This document shows positions 62,074 to 64,000 of a stretch of DNA of 64,000 nt, piece by piece. Each line of letters opens with the position of its first letter. The first letter of the stretch is position 1. The notes under the pieces are model-generated. The model was not told where the DNA came from and did not search any database. It was given only the letters and a program-made list of their open reading frames with translations. The translations under genes and the position numbers were made by a program. Origin of the DNA: Cyclobacteriaceae bacterium (lineage in GTDB: Bacteria > Bacteroidota > Bacteroidia > Cytophagales > Cyclobacteriaceae); assembly GCA_958296015.1 (NCBI GenBank), contig CATQIH010000026.1, positions 45,055 through 109,054 on the forward strand. The letters are read 5' to 3'.

Positions 62074-64000
62074 ATGCATATGATTTCATACTACAAAATG
62101 TACTTTTCCTGGATTTTACTTTTTTATATTATTACTCCACAGATAGGAAACTCCCAGGCTTTGTTTGTAAAATCTGTTCCCCTGACCACCACTTTTTCTA
62201 CAGATGATTACCGGGGTGGTATACAGAACTGGGACATATGCCAGGATCAGCGGGGATTTATTTATGTAGCCAATAACTTTGGACTGCTGGAATTTGATGG
62301 CAGTCAATGGAACAATTATACCGTGCCCAACTGCACCCGCGTTCGTTCAATCCTTGCAGACAGCAACCGTATATATATTGGCGGACAGGGGCAGATCGGT
62401 TATTTTGAACCCGATAGCTCCGGAAAATTAAAGTTTACCACGCTCCAGAACCTGATTGCCGAAGATGCCAGCAGCCTGGATGATGTCTGGAGTATTTATA
62501 GATACAAGCAATACGTTGTCTTTTGCAGTGTCAACAAACTGCTATTTTACGATGGCCGATCTATCAAAATACTTAACCCCGGAAGTACGTTGGGTTATAC
62601 TTTCTGCACAAACGATCAGTTGTTTTCTTACTGTGAAGCATCTGGCCTGCTGGTGTTGAAGCAACAGCAATTGGTTCCTTATCCCAATGGCGCATTTTTT
62701 AAAGGCAAAACCATCGTTGCCATGCTGCCCGGAAGATCGGGTAAGTATATGGCTGTAACCCTCGAGGGCGAAATATCACAGGTTGACAGTACAGGCATCT
62801 ATCCAGTATTACCGGCCAACAATTTGCTGAAAGGCACAACTATTAACACGGCTCTGGCATTGAGCAATGGTACCATTGCCATTGGTACCCAAAATAGTGG
62901 CATCTTTATCCTGACGGAAGAAGGGAAACTAATACGCCAGCTCACCAATGATACCGGTCTGAAAAGCCTTACAGTAGCGTCGTTGCATCAGGACCAGTTC
63001 AATAACCTGTGGGTAGGACTCAACAATGGCATCAGCTATGTAGCGCTTAATTCGCCTTTTTCGCTGATCAACGAACAGGTAGGGGTGCCTGGCACAGGCT
63101 ACACTGCGATGGCCTTCAAAGACTATGTATACCTGGGCACCAACAACGGGCTATATTACCTGTCGCCAGGCGCAAAAAACTACCGGGAAGTAGCCAATGC
63201 TTCGGGGCAGGTATATGCACTGTCGGAGGTGGATGACCAGCTGGTGCTTAATCATCACCGGGGTGCGTTTACCGTAGACAAATACCAGGCTCACTTGTTT
63301 TTTGATCAGAACGGCACCTGGGGTATGCGGAAGGTACCGGGCCATGATACCTACATCTGTGGTGCTTACGATGGATTTTACCTTTTTGAGAAGCGGGGTG
63401 AAAAGTTTCATCTGATACAGAAGATCAGCGGCATGTCCGAATCATCGCGTGTTTTTGAGTTCGATAGCCAGGATAATCTTTGGATGACGCATGGCTACAA
63501 AGGAGCTTATCACTTCGACCTGCGCCACAACCTGATGGCACCCAAAATCTCATTTTTTAATCAGAAAGCCGGGTTTCCCAACAATATCCTGATCAACGTG
63601 TATAAAATTGACGGAAAATTACTATTCCCTGCACAGCATGGCATTTACATCTATCAACCAACTACGCGGACATTTGCTCCTGATTCTACTTTCAACCGCT
63701 TGCTGAGCCGCTACTGGCATGTCAGTAACATGACGCAGGATAATTTTGGCAATGTCTACTTCATAGCAGACAACAAACTGGGATTGCTCCGCAAAAGCAG
63801 TACCGGCACTTATGCACTTGAAACAGATGTTTTTCATCGCATCAACAAATACCTGAGTGATGATCTGGAAAACATCAACATCATCGATATGGAACACATT
63901 CTGATCGGTGCCAAAGATGGCTTTGTTGTGTTCAATCCCATGACCAACGTGCATAAGCCTGAGAAGTATCTGACGTATATCCGACAGGTATACCTGATAG
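62074..64000 (+). CDS. Two-component-regulator propeller sensor protein (partial, runs off the window)
   Basis: At least 642 residues are encoded: a signal sequence (FSWILLFYIITPQIGNSQ) and then repeated beta-propeller blades. Examples are GGIQNWDICQDQRGFIYVAN followed by FGLLEFDGSQWNNY, LWVGLNNGISYVALN and VYLGTNNGLYYLSPG. This periplasmic sensor architecture occurs in hybrid two-component systems and in LuxR-type 'triple tyrosine' regulators. The C-terminal output domain lies beyond 64000. ATGs at 62080 and 62098 are alternative starts. Its place next to the glucanase and chitinase genes suggests it senses their oligosaccharides. Confidence 0.8.
   Translation, partial: MHMISYYKMYFSWILLFYIITPQIGNSQALFVKSVPLTTTFSTDDYRGGIQNWDICQDQRGFIYVANNFGLLEFDGSQWNNYTVPNCTRVRSILADSNRIYIGGQGQIGYFEPDSSGKLKFTTLQNLIAEDASSLDDVWSIYRYKQYVVFCSVNKLLFYDGRSIKILNPGSTLGYTFCTNDQLFSYCEASGLLVLKQQQLVPYPNGAFFKGKTIVAMLPGRSGKYMAVTLEGEISQVDSTGIYPVLPANNLLKGTTINTALALSNGTIAIGTQNSGIFILTEEGKLIRQLTNDTGLKSLTVASLHQDQFNNLWVGLNNGISYVALNSPFSLINEQVGVPGTGYTAMAFKDYVYLGTNNGLYYLSPGAKNYREVANASGQVYALSEVDDQLVLNHHRGAFTVDKYQAHLFFDQNGTWGMRKVPGHDTYICGAYDGFYLFEKRGEKFHLIQKISGMSESSRVFEFDSQDNLWMTHGYKGAYHFDLRHNLMAPKISFFNQKAGFPNNILINVYKIDGKLLFPAQHGIYIYQPTTRTFAPDSTFNRLLSRYWHVSNMTQDNFGNVYFIADNKLGLLRKSSTGTYALETDVFHRINKYLSDDLENINIIDMEHILIGAKDGFVVFNPMTNVHKPEKYLTYIRQVYLI

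Overview
The window looks like a piece of a Bacteroidota chromosome, probably from the Cytophagales end of the phylum. The secreted enzymes at the right end carry type IX secretion C-terminal domains (YPNP... ending in F/HKFIK-type tails). Many promoters fit the Bacteroidota -7 element TAnnTTTG. Families such as DUF4260, DUF4269, Atu4866-type lipoproteins and propeller sensors fit the same phylum. I saw no rRNA, tRNA or CRISPR array.

Region 1 (1-3.1 kb) is a decayed sugar-uptake corner. It holds the tail of an unknown protein, an intact DUF4260 membrane gene, a broken rhamnose transporter (rhaT), a DUF4269 gene, and a sugar isomerase reduced to its two ends by an internal deletion.

Region 2 (3.1-45.7 kb) is an unusual redox-enzyme and regulator island. 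It contains about eleven intact short-chain dehydrogenases (SDR), five NmrA/NAD(P)H-binding reductases, an aldo/keto reductase, two alcohol dehydrogenases (one split by an IS), and several small NTF2, ABM, SRPBCC and VOC proteins. Interleaved are five Crp/Fnr, six AraC, one MarR, one Rrf2 and one HxlR regulator. At least four further SDR copies survive only as fragments. A 1.95 kb block (ABM-SDR-AraC) occurs twice, 15,138 bp apart, at near identity. Five Crp/Fnr genes each lie directly upstream of a target gene. In all five gaps a palindrome is centred exactly 29.5 bp upstream of the -7 element, which is class II activator geometry. The palindrome sequence changes together with the first residue of the XxxSR recognition helix.

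Three insertion sequences lie in this island (24.6-26.6 kb and 38.9-40.1 kb). Their transposase genes carry GC-rich inserts fitting NNRCCGCSSSSCGG. In five of the six cases, removing exactly 14 bp restores the reading frame; the sixth marks the junction of two elements. The third IS interrupts an alcohol dehydrogenase with a 9-bp target duplication.

Region 3 (45.9-64 kb) is a secreted polysaccharide-degradation cluster. It holds a GH29 fucosidase and a GH16 enzyme on the plus strand. On the minus strand are a double-GH18 chitinase, a frameshifted reprolysin-type metalloprotease, a GH16 glucanase and a GH81 beta-1,3-glucanase with CBM56. A divergent propeller sensor runs off the right end. The combination of chitinase, beta-1,3-glucanases and protease suggests attack on fungal or oomycete cell walls.
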